Below are positions 51,745 through 61,218 of a DNA stretch of 64,000 nt, one piece after another. Position 1 is the first letter of the stretch, and each line of letters opens with the position of its first letter. Source of the DNA: Ardenticatenaceae bacterium (GTDB lineage Bacteria; Chloroflexota; Anaerolineae; Promineifilales; Promineifilaceae). A program made the translations under genes and the position numbers. The notes beneath the pieces were generated by a model. That model saw only the letters and a list, made by a program, of their open reading frames with translations. It searched no databases and was not told the origin of the DNA. Where the stretch lies: contig JACKBN010000001.1 of NCBI GenBank assembly GCA_020634565.1, forward strand, positions 682,001 through 746,000, given 5' to 3'.

Positions 51745-52485
51745 TTGGCTGTTGAAACGGTTGTTTTTGACTTAGGTGGCACGCTCATTGAGTATGCTGG
51801 CGAATACGAACATTGGCCGGAGCTGGAGACGCCGGGGTTTGCGGCTGCGTATGAGGTTTTGGCGGGAAACGGCCGTTCCCTGCCCCCATTTGCTCAGTTC
51901 CGCGACGCTGGGTTTGCCCACCTGCCCCGCATGTGGCAAGCCGCCACACGCAAAGAGGCCAACTTGCAGGTCCATGCCCTGCTGGGCGAAGCATTGGCGG
52001 AATTAGGCGTTAATAGTTTCAACAACGGCGATCTGCTGGCAGCGGCAAAAGCGTACGGCACGGCGATTCAGCAGCAGGCGTTTGTGATTGAGGGGGCAGT
52101 TGAGGCGGTAACGGCCGTAAAAAACGCGGGCTACAAAGTAGGGTTGGTCTCCAACACGATGTTCCCTGGCACAATGCATCAGGAAGATATGGATCGTTTT
52201 GGCTTGCTGAACCATTTTGACGCAACGGTCTTTTCGGCCGATGTAAACAAGTGGAAGCCGAATGCAGACCCGTTTTTGCACGTGCTGGATGAATTGGGGA
52301 TGGGGGCAGAAACGGCCGTTTACGTCGGGGATGATCCCGCCAGCGACATGGTCGGCGGACGCGCCGCAGGCATGCGCACCATCTACTTCCCTTCCAGCCA
52401 ACGCTTCACCAAACCCGACGGCGTACAGCCCGATGGCGAAATCCAAAGTTTGGCGGATTTACTGCCCTTGCTGGCAAGTTGGTAG
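51745..52485 (+). CDS. HAD family hydrolase
   Basis: 246 residues from a TTG at 51745, which has AAAGGAG 7 nt upstream. VVFDLGGTLIEY is motif I (Asp nucleophile, second Asp replaced by Gly), GLVSNTMFPG is motif II, KPNADPFLHVLDEL holds the Lys and VYVGDDPASDMVGG is motif IV. The cap domain is about 25-120. The substrate is unknown. Confidence 0.87.
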   Translation: MAVETVVFDLGGTLIEYAGEYEHWPELETPGFAAAYEVLAGNGRSLPPFAQFRDAGFAHLPRMWQAATRKEANLQVHALLGEALAELGVNSFNNGDLLAAAKAYGTAIQQQAFVIEGAVEAVTAVKNAGYKVGLVSNTMFPGTMHQEDMDRFGLLNHFDATVFSADVNKWKPNADPFLHVLDELGMGAETAVYVGDDPASDMVGGRAAGMRTIYFPSSQRFTKPDGVQPDGEIQSLADLLPLLASW

Positions 52486-52489
52486 AAAG

Positions 52490-52580
52490 TTTTCAAGTAT
52501 TCAAGTATTCAAGTGTGCAAGTTTGCCAGTGGGAAAATTAACTTGAGCACTTGCATACTTGAGTGCTTGCACACTAAAAA
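52490..52580. repeat. CAAGTATTCAAGTGTGCAAGT repeat and inverse
   Basis: CAAGTATTCAAGTATTCAAG on the left, and ACTTGAGCACTTGCATACTTG on the right, make a set of direct CAAGT units and their inverted copies. It fills the gap between the HAD and TPR genes. Confidence 0.55.
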
Positions 52581-52615
52581 CTTGCCCCCTCCCCCACGCT
52601 TGCTAAACTTGCCCC

Positions 52616-53107
52616 ATGACCAGTGACGAAGAGATCACCCGCGAAAAAGCGATGGTTTATTTTGAACAAGCGTACCGTAAGCAGATGGACGGCGAATTTG
52701 GCGACGCCATCGTGCTGTACAAACGCTCCATCGCCACTTACCCTACCGCCGAAGCGTACACCTTCCTCGGCTGGACCTACAGCCAAATAGAGCGCATCGA
52801 CGAGGCCATTGCGATGTGTCATCAAGCCATCGAGACAGATCCCAGCTACGGCAACCCGTACAATGACATCGGTGCGTACCTGATTGACCAGGAAAAGTGG
52901 GCTGAAGCCATCCCCTGGCTGAAAAAAGCGACCAAAGCCCCCCGCTACGAAACGCGCCAGTTTCCGTATATGAACCTAGGACGAGCGTATCAAAATCTAG
53001 GTCAATACGAAACGGCCAAGCAGCATTTTGAGCAAGCCCTGGTAGAAGAACCGTTTTACCTGCCCGCTCATTGGGCACTCACCGCGCTACTGGCCAAAAT
53101 GAATTGA
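52616..53107 (+). CDS. TPR repeat protein
   Basis: 163 residues, all TPR-like: AYRKQMDGEFGDAIVLYKRSI, AYTFLGWTYSQIERIDEAIAM, YNDIGAYLIDQEKWAEAIPW, YMNLGRAYQNLGQYETAKQH. Four repeats, soluble, no signal peptide. Probably a protein-binding scaffold. Confidence 0.85.
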   Translation: MTSDEEITREKAMVYFEQAYRKQMDGEFGDAIVLYKRSIATYPTAEAYTFLGWTYSQIERIDEAIAMCHQAIETDPSYGNPYNDIGAYLIDQEKWAEAIPWLKKATKAPRYETRQFPYMNLGRAYQNLGQYETAKQHFEQALVEEPFYLPAHWALTALLAKMN

Positions 53108-53110
53108 GGA

Positions 53111-53164
53111 TTTCCCCGGAAATTTCTCAAGTGATAGCTTCCATGAGAACAATTTCCGGGGAAA
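53111..53164. repeat. TTTCCCCGGAAATT hairpin, copy 2
   Basis: Perfect arms TTTCCCCGGAAATT (53111-53124) and AATTTCCGGGGAAA (53151-53164). It lies directly after the TPR gene and could end transcription. A close relative is at 41966-42014. Confidence 0.65.
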
Positions 53165-53186
53165 CAATCTCTGTTCCAGTTAAAGA

Positions 53187-53849
53187 ATGAATTTTCCTAC
53201 AGATGATTACATTATCTTGCTGCTTGGAATTGTAAGCACATTCATGCTTATAACATTTTTTGCACTGCTGACTCGCAGTGCCAACCGTGTACAAAATCTC
53301 AGGAAAATTGCAAATGATCTTGGTTTTGAATTTATCGACACGGCCCCAGAAAAGATAATTTCTCCATTACAAGAGCAATTCCCGCTCTTTGTTAAAGGCA
53401 AGAAGCGGTTTGTTAGAAACATACTCCAAGGAAAAACTGAACTTGGGGCGATAAAGTTCTTTGATTTTGAGTACTGGATGACTATCAATGCTAAAGGCTG
53501 CATACAACAAACCATTTTGTGGGTGGCTCATCAAGGGGAACCATTGCCCCAATTTTCTTTGCGTTCCCAGAATTGGCTAGACACGATTAGGCGACCTGAC
53601 CTTGCGGGACGGCCGTTTATCATTTCAGGAAATGATTCCAAGCAAGTTCAATCCAAACTGGATAACAAAACCATAGAATATCTAGACACATTCGCGGGTC
53701 TTAACATAGAAGCCGCGTCAAATCATTTGGTTATTTATCTGGAAGACACAAAAAGCAGTGAAAGTTTGTTGCAGGCAGACAAGGAAACTTACCAATCTTT
53801 GATAGCATTGAGCAGCTTTTTAATCAAATTGCTGTCGGATCGGGAATAA
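53187..53849 (+). CDS. Single-pass membrane protein of unknown function
   Basis: 220 residues. One N-terminal membrane helix (about 8-28, YIILLLGIVSTFMLITFFAL) is followed by a soluble alpha/beta domain, with LRKIANDLGFEFIDTAPE and LAGRPFIISGNDSKQVQ. AT-rich gene. No family recognised. One ACGGCCGT (about 53610) writes GRPF. Confidence 0.7.
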   Translation: MNFPTDDYIILLLGIVSTFMLITFFALLTRSANRVQNLRKIANDLGFEFIDTAPEKIISPLQEQFPLFVKGKKRFVRNILQGKTELGAIKFFDFEYWMTINAKGCIQQTILWVAHQGEPLPQFSLRSQNWLDTIRRPDLAGRPFIISGNDSKQVQSKLDNKTIEYLDTFAGLNIEAASNHLVIYLEDTKSSESLLQADKETYQSLIALSSFLIKLLSDRE

Positions 53850-53931
53850 TTTCGGTACTGACAATTGGGTGGGATTTTTCACTTCGTTCAAAATGACAAG
53901 TGGGCATTGTTGGCACTTATCAAAAATCCTC

Positions 53932-55215
53932 TTATTCAATCTCCAAGCTGATAACTTCACCTTCATTCAAAATAAGGACGGAATCGCCCGGGACATCCCA
54001 GGTGAGGAGTTGGGCGGTGTTGGAAGTGGGCAGTACGGCCGTTAACATCACCTCACCACTCTGCGGATCAAGGGAAAACACGGCCGTTTCCGCAATTTCC
54101 GGGTTCGCTGGGCCAAATGGTGGGCATTCCCCCACGGGCAGCACAATTTGATTCGGTGCAACCAGCGCCGGCCCACCGACGCAGCGGATTAATTCTGGAT
54201 TATTGAGCGGTTCATCTGCAAAAAAGGCAGTAAAGCTGGACAGCGGCAAAAGGTGGCTAAAGCTGCCATCGGCGGCCCCCCAAATGTAGCCAGTTTCAAA
54301 CGGCGTGCCTGTTCGATCATCGGTAGCGTAGGCAAACTGGAAAACCTGGCTGCTGTCAGATGTCCAATGGGGTTTGTAGAATGGACCTGTGCCGCCGAAA
54401 CCAGCCCGATCCAGCGGGGAAATCTGCGTCTCGCGGCCGGTTGCGATTTCCACGACGTACACCCCAGGCGGGGTACCGTCTACCTCATACCAGGATTCGC
54501 GGGTGAAGGCGACAAAACGGCCGTCTGGCGACACTTTCAACGTATGCGGCACATCCACCGCCAGCAGCTTGTCCTCTCCGGCAGCGGTGCGCCAGCGCAA
54601 CTCGTACGTGTCATCGGTGGCCAAAATGTAGGCAAAATCCAGCCCGCTGGGTGCCCATCCCGCCGACACTACGTTGTCGAATAAAACTTCAATTTCCTCC
54701 GTCGCCATGTTCACAATAAAAAGCTGCCCCACGGCCAGACTGCCCGGCCCGCCACCACCCGCAAACTGCCAGGCGATGAGTCGGTCTGTCGCCACCGCGT
54801 AATCGGAATCTACCGAGTCGGTGCCGAGGGCGTAGCCAAGTTCTTCATTGTAAAGACCCGTTGGATAAGGAATGCGCTCAAGCTGCCAGCCAGCCCCCTG
54901 GCGCACCAGCCCCGTGAGGCTGTTGCTGCCGCCTTCCGGGTTGGCAAAGGGCAAAAAGCGATCAAAGCGGGGGGTGAAGGTGGTGGGTTGGGGAACGGCC
55001 GTTTCCTCCGCAATTGTCGGCGTGGGCGGGGGTGTTTGGGTGGGCAGCGCAGTTGGTACGGCCGTTGCCACCTGCGTCGGCGTTTCGGTGAGTTGGGCAA
55101 CGGCCGTTGCAATCACAGTGGGTCGGCTGGCGGGTTCGGTTTCTGGTTCAACGGCCGTTGGGCCACACGCCACCAATAAAAACAATCCTATCAACGCAAA
55201 AAATTTCAATTTCAT
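53932..55215 (-). CDS. Lipoprotein with TolB/WD40-like beta-propeller
   Basis: 427 residues. A lipobox is seen at LLVACG (Cys near residue 17). It is followed by a Thr/Pro/Ala linker (about 18-80) with TAV units written by ACGGCCGT, then a propeller: GWAPSGLDFAYILATDD, DGRFVAFTRESWYEV and WTSDSSQVFQFAYATDD. Four ACGGCCGT copies lie in the linker (about 54995-55155). Probably a surface-exposed binding protein. Confidence 0.82.
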   Translation of the reverse strand: MKLKFFALIGLFLLVACGPTAVEPETEPASRPTVIATAVAQLTETPTQVATAVPTALPTQTPPPTPTIAEETAVPQPTTFTPRFDRFLPFANPEGGSNSLTGLVRQGAGWQLERIPYPTGLYNEELGYALGTDSVDSDYAVATDRLIAWQFAGGGGPGSLAVGQLFIVNMATEEIEVLFDNVVSAGWAPSGLDFAYILATDDTYELRWRTAAGEDKLLAVDVPHTLKVSPDGRFVAFTRESWYEVDGTPPGVYVVEIATGRETQISPLDRAGFGGTGPFYKPHWTSDSSQVFQFAYATDDRTGTPFETGYIWGAADGSFSHLLPLSSFTAFFADEPLNNPELIRCVGGPALVAPNQIVLPVGECPPFGPANPEIAETAVFSLDPQSGEVMLTAVLPTSNTAQLLTWDVPGDSVLILNEGEVISLEIE

Positions 55216-55251
55216 CGTTCCATCCGTCGTATCGTATCATTAGGTAGGGCA

Positions 55252-55322
55252 GTTGGGCGAGGCGTTTGGCCACGATCTCACCCCCAAACAAACCTTTATT
55301 CTCACCAAACGCCTCGCCCAAC
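55252..55322. repeat. 18-bp GGGCGAGGCGTTTGG hairpin
   Basis: Perfect 18-nt arms (55252-55269 and 55305-55322), GTTGGGCGAGGCGTTTGG and its complement. It shares GGGCGAGGC with the hairpin at 55377-55438. It lies in the spacer between the alpha-2-macroglobulin gene and the propeller lipoprotein gene. Confidence 0.75.
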
Positions 55323-55376
55323 GGCTACAATTACCAATTATTTTGCTTTGCGAAAACAATTGTTTGTGTAAATTTT

Positions 55377-55438
55377 GGGCGAGGCAGCGCGGGCATGGTT
55401 TTGTCGCTGGGAACTGTTGAAACCGCGCTGCCTCGCCC
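55377..55438. repeat. 16-bp GGGCGAGGCAGCGCGG hairpin
   Basis: Perfect 16-nt arms (55377-55392 and 55423-55438). It is the second of two related palindromes in this spacer and lies directly after the alpha-2-macroglobulin stop codon. Confidence 0.75.
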
Positions 55439-55446
55439 CTACCCGA

Positions 55447-58400
55447 TCATTCTGATGCAATCACAATTTGGTTGCTGGCGGAACGGCCCCAAACGGCCGT
55501 ATCGTACATCGCGTACACCTCAGCGGGCATGGCGGTGAAGCTGCCTGCCTGTGTGGCCCGGGCAAAGTAAGTGAACGTCTGCAAACGGCCGTCCATCTCC
55601 GTGACGAAGAAGCTCACCCGGTCACCGCGAATCTCTTTGTAGTTGTAGCCCAGCTCGCGCCAGTAGTAAGTCGGACTGCTGTATGCATCCGCCACGTGGC
55701 TGGTGGTGGCCAACCCTTCGTTGAGCGCTTCCAGACCGCCCGGCAGCCGGTCTTCGATGATGATGTAGCTGCCGTCGTCGGGCAAATCGACCGTCAGGCG
55801 CACTTCTACTAGTTGCCCTGGCTGGATGGTTTCCAGTTCGGCACCCGTCTCCGCGTCTCGATAGGTGCGGGTGACGTGCACACCACCTGCCGCTTCGATT
55901 TCGTCGTAGGGCAGATACATACGGCCGTTCAGCACAAAGTACAGTCGCCCGCCCCCGCTTTGGGTCAGCACAATCTCGTTGTCGCCCACTTGCAGGTCAT
56001 CCATGGGAATCGTCAGGGAGATGGCGGGTTCGCCGCGCCCCAGATTGCCGCTGGCAACAGTACGGCCGTTCACCTGCACCGTGTAGCCGGTGTTAGCCGC
56101 CGCCTCGTTAAAGCTGGTCGCCAGCAAATGGTCGGTCAGGCCCAGGATGGCAAACGAGGTTTCGTTGGTGGTGCCCCAGCCCTGGCTGCGCCGCTGGCTC
56201 ATCAGCCAGCGCACCATGCCGGGGATGTCCTCGTGCCCTGGCTGAATCTGGCTGTAGGCACTCAGCGCCAACGCCGTGGTGCGAATGTCGGAGGACATCA
56301 CCTTGTCATGGTAGTAGCCATCGTGATTGGCCCCTTGCCAGTAGACGTTGTTGTCGCGGGAAACGGCCGTTTCGCCCAACTCCGCCAGCACCTCAGCCGC
56401 CAAATCATCTTCACCGATGAGGTGCAGCGCCAGAGCCAGCGACGCCAGACTGAACTCATCGCCGTTGAGATTGGCGTGGTTGTCAGCCATGGCCAGTGTA
56501 GCTTCTTCGTTAGGTTGTCCGGCGACGGCCATGGCGTACAGAGCAAAGGCGTGCGTGCGCGGGTCCATGCTGCGCGCGTTTTCGTTCAGCCAATTCACGC
56601 CTCGCTCAATCACGCCGGGGTCGATTTCGTAGCCTGCTTCAGCAACTTGTGCCAGACCAAAGATGACCCACGCTGTCTGGTAGTCGTGTGTGTCGTCGTC
56701 GTACCACCAGCCCCAACCGCCGTCGGTGTGCTGGAAGCCGTACAGCCGCTGGATGCTGGCGTTGATCTGCCCCGGCAGCTCCGCTTGCAGGGTGGGGTTC
56801 GTCACGCCAAGCTGGTTCAGCGCCCGCCCGACAACGGCGTTGGGCAGTGCCTTGCTCATCGTTTGCTCCACGCAGCCGTACGGATAGCCGGTGAGATATT
56901 GCAGCCCTTCCAACAGGCTGCCCGCGATGGAGCGGCTGAGTTGCAGCTCGACCTGGCTCATCGGCAGCGCGTCGGCGGGCACGGTGACCGTGGTTTCATA
57001 ACGACCAGTGAACTGACCCACCTCGGTGGTGACGTCTGGCACGGCCAGCGGCTGGATGGGGAGCGGTAGCGAAATGGCATCGGATGGGCCGTTGTCGCTG
57101 GTGGAAACGGCCGTAATCACCAGATCCACCTCGCCCGCTTCAATCGCTTCAACCGGCCAGCCCACAATCTGCTGCTGCCCCGGCTGAATGGTAATCGTCT
57201 GCGCCGCCTCCCCCCCAATCGCCAATCTCCGATCTCCAATCTCCAAAGTAACCACCAACTCCTGCGCCACCTCGCTGTAGTTATGCACAATCGCCGACAG
57301 CGCCAGCGTGTCCCCAGCGGTGAGGATGCGCGGAAGCAACGGCCGTACAATCACATCTTGCTTGGTGATGACGTTGGCAATCGCTTCGCCCACCTGCGTG
57401 TCCGCCGTGGTCGCTTTGGCCGTGGCACGCCAGCTGGTGAGGCTGTCTGGCAGCGTGGTGGTAATGCTCACTTCGCCGTTGAAATCAGTGGTGAGGACCG
57501 GTTCCCAAACGGCCGTATCCGGGAAATCCTGGCGCGGGGAGCCGGTCAGGCCACCATCGCCGCCGCCACCGCCCATGCCGCCTTCCCACAAGTAGCGGAC
57601 GGGGTTCAGGCCGTTGTAAGTGCGCACGGTCGCGCTGCGTTCGTAGTAAAAATCGTCGTACATCGGTCCGTTCAGCTCTGGGCTGAGGGCAAAGATCGCC
57701 TCATCCACCAGAGCCAGCGACACTTCAGCCGAGACCGGCTCGCCGCGATAGTTGGTGACGCGCACGGTGAAGGTAGCTTCCTCGCCGGGGGCATACTCCG
57801 CTTTGTCCGGCGTAATCGCCACGTTGAGCCGTTTGGTGAAGGCGGGCACGGACAGATTGACATAACTTGTTAACAGGCGGCTGTCTGGCAGACTGCTGCT
57901 GGTGTTTTCGGTAACGATTGTGTCCTGCTCCTGCCAAACGTTAATCGCCACGTAAACGTTGGGCACGTCCCCCTCTTCGATGGTGAGCGGGATCATGGTG
58001 ACGGGTGCGGTGAGCTGCACCAGCTCCTGGCGACGAATCGAGCCGCGCTCCACGGTGAGCAGCGCCGGGCCGCTGACGGTGGTTTCCACCAGCAGTTGCG
58101 CCACGTCGCCGGGTTGGTACTCGGGCTGATCTGGCTCGATGTGGAGCTGTCCGCTGTCGCTACCGTACCAGCTGGAGTAAAAGTCGCTGAAGGCGTAGAC
58201 CCAAGTGTTGTAGGTCATGCGTTGCCCCTGGCTATCTAAGCCCGTGACGCGAATCTGGTAGTAGCCGGGTTCTTCGATAGTGAAGTTGAGATCGGCACGG
58301 CCGTTTGCGCCCGTGACCAGTTCTGCTGACTGCACCACCGTGTCGTATTCGTAGCTGCTGCGGTTCCAACGGCGCAGGCTCAGTTCTAACTGCCGATTGG

Positions 58401-61218
58401 CCACGGGTTCGTCGAAGATGGTTTGCACGGTGGCGTTGATGCTAAACGGCCGTTCCGGTTCCTGCACAAAGCCGCTCGTTTCTACGCTGAGGTATTCGGT
58501 TGCGTCGTAGATGGAGATGATGGCGTGGCCGCTCACGGTTTGGCGGCTGCCGTCGTCTATGGTCGCTTCGATGCCCCACTGCACCTTGCCCAAACTGCTT
58601 TGCCAGTCGTGTTGGTCAAAGTAGAGGCCATCGCCGCGCAGCGGGAAGGTGAAGGTAGCACGGCCATTTTCATCAGAGGTGCCGCGCAGTTCGGTGAAGC
58701 CGTACAGCTCGTACCAGGTGTAAAGGCCGGGTGTGTACCAATCTGGCTGCACCTGGAAGCGGTTCAAGGTGATGTCCGCATTGATGACCGGCTCGCCAAA
58801 GAAGTAGGCGGTGTCTACGGTGACTTCGACCGTGTCCCCCTGCACGTAAACGTCGGCGTCGGTGGTGACAGTCACTTCGTAGTCGGGCTTGCGGTAATCT
58901 TCCACCTTGAAGATTTGGCTGTGCGGCGTGCCGTTTAGCGTAGCCTCGACGGAGTAGATGCCGAGCGAGGCGCCTTCGGCAATTTGGAAGCTGCCGTTGA
59001 CGGTGCCAAAGCTGTTGGTGGTAAGTTCTTGGGTTTGCACCACGTTTTGGCGGCTGTCGCGAATGCGGATGGTAACGGCCGTTCCTTCTGCCGGTACGCT
59101 GAGCAAAGCGTCGTCGTCCAGGCGCAGGATCGCTTTGAAGTAGACGATTTGGCCCGGTTTGTAAATCGGCCGTTCGGTGAAGACGAAGGCGGCGGATTGG
59201 GCGTCTTGCGGGCGGCGCGATTGCCAATCGTAGTAGCCGCCGCTGCTTTGCCACTCTGGCGACAGGCCAGTGAGCGTGATGTCGTCGCCCACCTGGGCAG
59301 CCACGATGAGCGGTTCGGTGGCGGGCGGGCCGCCCTCGGCAAAGGAGAGCAGTTCGGTCTCGAACAGGCCATCTTCATTGGCCTGGCCCTGAGCCAAAAT
59401 GGCACCACTACGGGCATAGATGGAAACTGCCGCATTGGGCACGGGCGCGTCGTTGATGTCGGTGACCCAGACGAGCAGCTGCTCGTCGGCCTGTTTGACG
59501 GCAACCGCATTTTCGCTGACGACGAGGATGAGCTGGTCGTTGACGCTGCCAGCGATGAGATTGAGCACATACAGACCAGGCGGCACGTCATCAGGCAGGA
59601 TGGTTTCCTGCACGTTGGCCCAGTCTTGCAGTGGGGCGACGCTGGTCATTTGCCATTCGGCCACCAGCTCAGTGTTGCTCAAATCAATGCTGGTATTGTC
59701 CTGATCTTGCCAAATCCAACCGTGAAAGCCGGAATCGTATCGATCTAAGAATTGGGGCATGGTGAGTTGGTACAGCTCAAAATCGAACTGCATCTCGCCG
59801 CGGCGGAAGGCTTGGAACTGGATAGCGCGACGGCCGTTTAGATCCAAAACCTGGGCGTTGGGACCGTAGCCAAAGTTGGCCACATCTTCCAGCGCCTTGG
59901 TGCTGAACTGCCAACTGTAGGCGGCGTTCATGATTTGCTCGCCGTCGGCGCTGAGGGCGGTGTTGGCAATGGTGACGGTGAAGCTGCTGTTTTCGGCAAA
60001 GTAGCCTTCTTCTGGCGTGAAGATGAGCGTGGTTTCTTCCCAGCGGAAGCTGCCAGCGGTGGCCGGTTCAATCTGGAACGCGGCTTCGGTGCTGGCGGCG
60101 TCCATGAGCCGGTCGAAGCGAATCTGGATGGTGTCGGCGGGATGGTTGCCGCTGCCGCGCGGGGAAGAGGACAAAATGACGGGCGGCGTGGTGAACTCAA
60201 TCGCTTCTGGCGTGGGCACGTCGAAGCCCGCGGCGTCGCGCAAATCGCTGCCAAAGCTGATGGTGTAGGTGGTATCGGCCGGGAGCTGGTTTTCCGGATC
60301 TAGCTCGATGCGTTTGTAGTCGTTGCTCCAGCTGAGCTTGCCGCTGATGGGCGGGTCGATTTTCAGCCCTTCGCTCAAGGTATCTACGTCGATGGCGTAG
60401 TTAAATTGGAAAACGATGGGGGCCAGGTGGTTAGTGGTGGTGGGCCAGGTAACGCTGGCGAGCGGATCGGCCAGCTGCACGCCCCAGGTGTAGGCTTGCG
60501 CCAGGCGACGGCCGTCTGGATCGGCAGCGGTGTTGTCTACGGTGAAGGTGTATTCTGTGTCGAAGGCCAACGGCTCGGTCACGCTCAGCGTGAGGATATC
60601 GCCTTCCCAATCCAACTCGTAGGGCAGCGCCGGGCTCATGTGGATGGCGTCGGCGACGGTGTCTTGATCCATGCCGCGCGTGAAGGTGAGGTCGAAGCTG
60701 GGCTGCCGCTCGTAGAGGGTGTGGCTGTTGGGCGTGCGGGCGTAGATGCGGGGGCTGTATTGGGTGTGGAATTGGAAGGAAACGGCCGTTGGCTCTAGTC
60801 CGGTTTCGCTTTCCAGGCGGGGATCAAATTCCACCGTGTACTCGCGGTTGCTGCTGAAGGCGTTGTTGGGCGTGAAGGTAAGCAGGGTGTGGTCGGCGCT
60901 CCAGCTATAGTTGCCCTGCACAGGCGGGGAGAAGCTCACGGGGCGGGGCACGTTGGTAACCATCGGCTGGTTGAAGCGGATGGCGAGTGGTTCGTAAGGC
61001 GGATAATCTTCCAGGTCGAAGTCGTCCACAACTTGCCAGGCGAGGTGGTCTGGAACGGCCGTTGGTTCGTCGATGGCCACGGTTTCTGTCCGGTTTGCAA
61101 CGGGCGAATCGGTTTGGGTGGAAACGGCCGTTGGCGGGCTGGATTGTTCTCCCTGGCAAGCGGCCAAAATAGTAAAAAGTGCCAAGCAAATGAGTAAAAA
61201 GCGGTAGCGCTGGTTCAT
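55447..61218 (-). CDS. Bacterial alpha-2-macroglobulin lipoprotein with thioester
   Basis: 1923 residues. A lipobox (TILAACQG) anchors it to a membrane. Ig-like domains, MG domains and a bait region (EAIFALSPELNGPMYDDF area and the GMGGGGGDGG run) are followed by the thioester region YPYGCVEQTMSKALPNA (about residue 1448) and an alpha-alpha barrel with repeats like GFQHTDGGWGWWYDD. The receptor-like C-terminal domain follows. By family it traps proteases by a covalent thioester bond. About 16 ACGGCCGT copies lie inside the gene. The long frames on the opposite strand are shadows. Confidence 0.94.
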   Translation of the reverse strand: MNQRYRFLLICLALFTILAACQGEQSSPPTAVSTQTDSPVANRTETVAIDEPTAVPDHLAWQVVDDFDLEDYPPYEPLAIRFNQPMVTNVPRPVSFSPPVQGNYSWSADHTLLTFTPNNAFSSNREYTVEFDPRLESETGLEPTAVSFQFHTQYSPRIYARTPNSHTLYERQPSFDLTFTRGMDQDTVADAIHMSPALPYELDWEGDILTLSVTEPLAFDTEYTFTVDNTAADPDGRRLAQAYTWGVQLADPLASVTWPTTTNHLAPIVFQFNYAIDVDTLSEGLKIDPPISGKLSWSNDYKRIELDPENQLPADTTYTISFGSDLRDAAGFDVPTPEAIEFTTPPVILSSSPRGSGNHPADTIQIRFDRLMDAASTEAAFQIEPATAGSFRWEETTLIFTPEEGYFAENSSFTVTIANTALSADGEQIMNAAYSWQFSTKALEDVANFGYGPNAQVLDLNGRRAIQFQAFRRGEMQFDFELYQLTMPQFLDRYDSGFHGWIWQDQDNTSIDLSNTELVAEWQMTSVAPLQDWANVQETILPDDVPPGLYVLNLIAGSVNDQLILVVSENAVAVKQADEQLLVWVTDINDAPVPNAAVSIYARSGAILAQGQANEDGLFETELLSFAEGGPPATEPLIVAAQVGDDITLTGLSPEWQSSGGYYDWQSRRPQDAQSAAFVFTERPIYKPGQIVYFKAILRLDDDALLSVPAEGTAVTIRIRDSRQNVVQTQELTTNSFGTVNGSFQIAEGASLGIYSVEATLNGTPHSQIFKVEDYRKPDYEVTVTTDADVYVQGDTVEVTVDTAYFFGEPVINADITLNRFQVQPDWYTPGLYTWYELYGFTELRGTSDENGRATFTFPLRGDGLYFDQHDWQSSLGKVQWGIEATIDDGSRQTVSGHAIISIYDATEYLSVETSGFVQEPERPFSINATVQTIFDEPVANRQLELSLRRWNRSSYEYDTVVQSAELVTGANGRADLNFTIEEPGYYQIRVTGLDSQGQRMTYNTWVYAFSDFYSSWYGSDSGQLHIEPDQPEYQPGDVAQLLVETTVSGPALLTVERGSIRRQELVQLTAPVTMIPLTIEEGDVPNVYVAINVWQEQDTIVTENTSSSLPDSRLLTSYVNLSVPAFTKRLNVAITPDKAEYAPGEEATFTVRVTNYRGEPVSAEVSLALVDEAIFALSPELNGPMYDDFYYERSATVRTYNGLNPVRYLWEGGMGGGGGDGGLTGSPRQDFPDTAVWEPVLTTDFNGEVSITTTLPDSLTSWRATAKATTADTQVGEAIANVITKQDVIVRPLLPRILTAGDTLALSAIVHNYSEVAQELVVTLEIGDRRLAIGGEAAQTITIQPGQQQIVGWPVEAIEAGEVDLVITAVSTSDNGPSDAISLPLPIQPLAVPDVTTEVGQFTGRYETTVTVPADALPMSQVELQLSRSIAGSLLEGLQYLTGYPYGCVEQTMSKALPNAVVGRALNQLGVTNPTLQAELPGQINASIQRLYGFQHTDGGWGWWYDDDTHDYQTAWVIFGLAQVAEAGYEIDPGVIERGVNWLNENARSMDPRTHAFALYAMAVAGQPNEEATLAMADNHANLNGDEFSLASLALALHLIGEDDLAAEVLAELGETAVSRDNNVYWQGANHDGYYHDKVMSSDIRTTALALSAYSQIQPGHEDIPGMVRWLMSQRRSQGWGTTNETSFAILGLTDHLLATSFNEAAANTGYTVQVNGRTVASGNLGRGEPAISLTIPMDDLQVGDNEIVLTQSGGGRLYFVLNGRMYLPYDEIEAAGGVHVTRTYRDAETGAELETIQPGQLVEVRLTVDLPDDGSYIIIEDRLPGGLEALNEGLATTSHVADAYSSPTYYWRELGYNYKEIRGDRVSFFVTEMDGRLQTFTYFARATQAGSFTAMPAEVYAMYDTAVWGRSASNQIVIASE

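Noticed and set aside
55813..57069. 418-codon open frame on the + strand inside the alpha-2-macroglobulin gene
   Set aside because: It is the antisense shadow of a GC-rich gene; it has no ribosome site and no recognisable domain, while the minus strand codes for a clear family.
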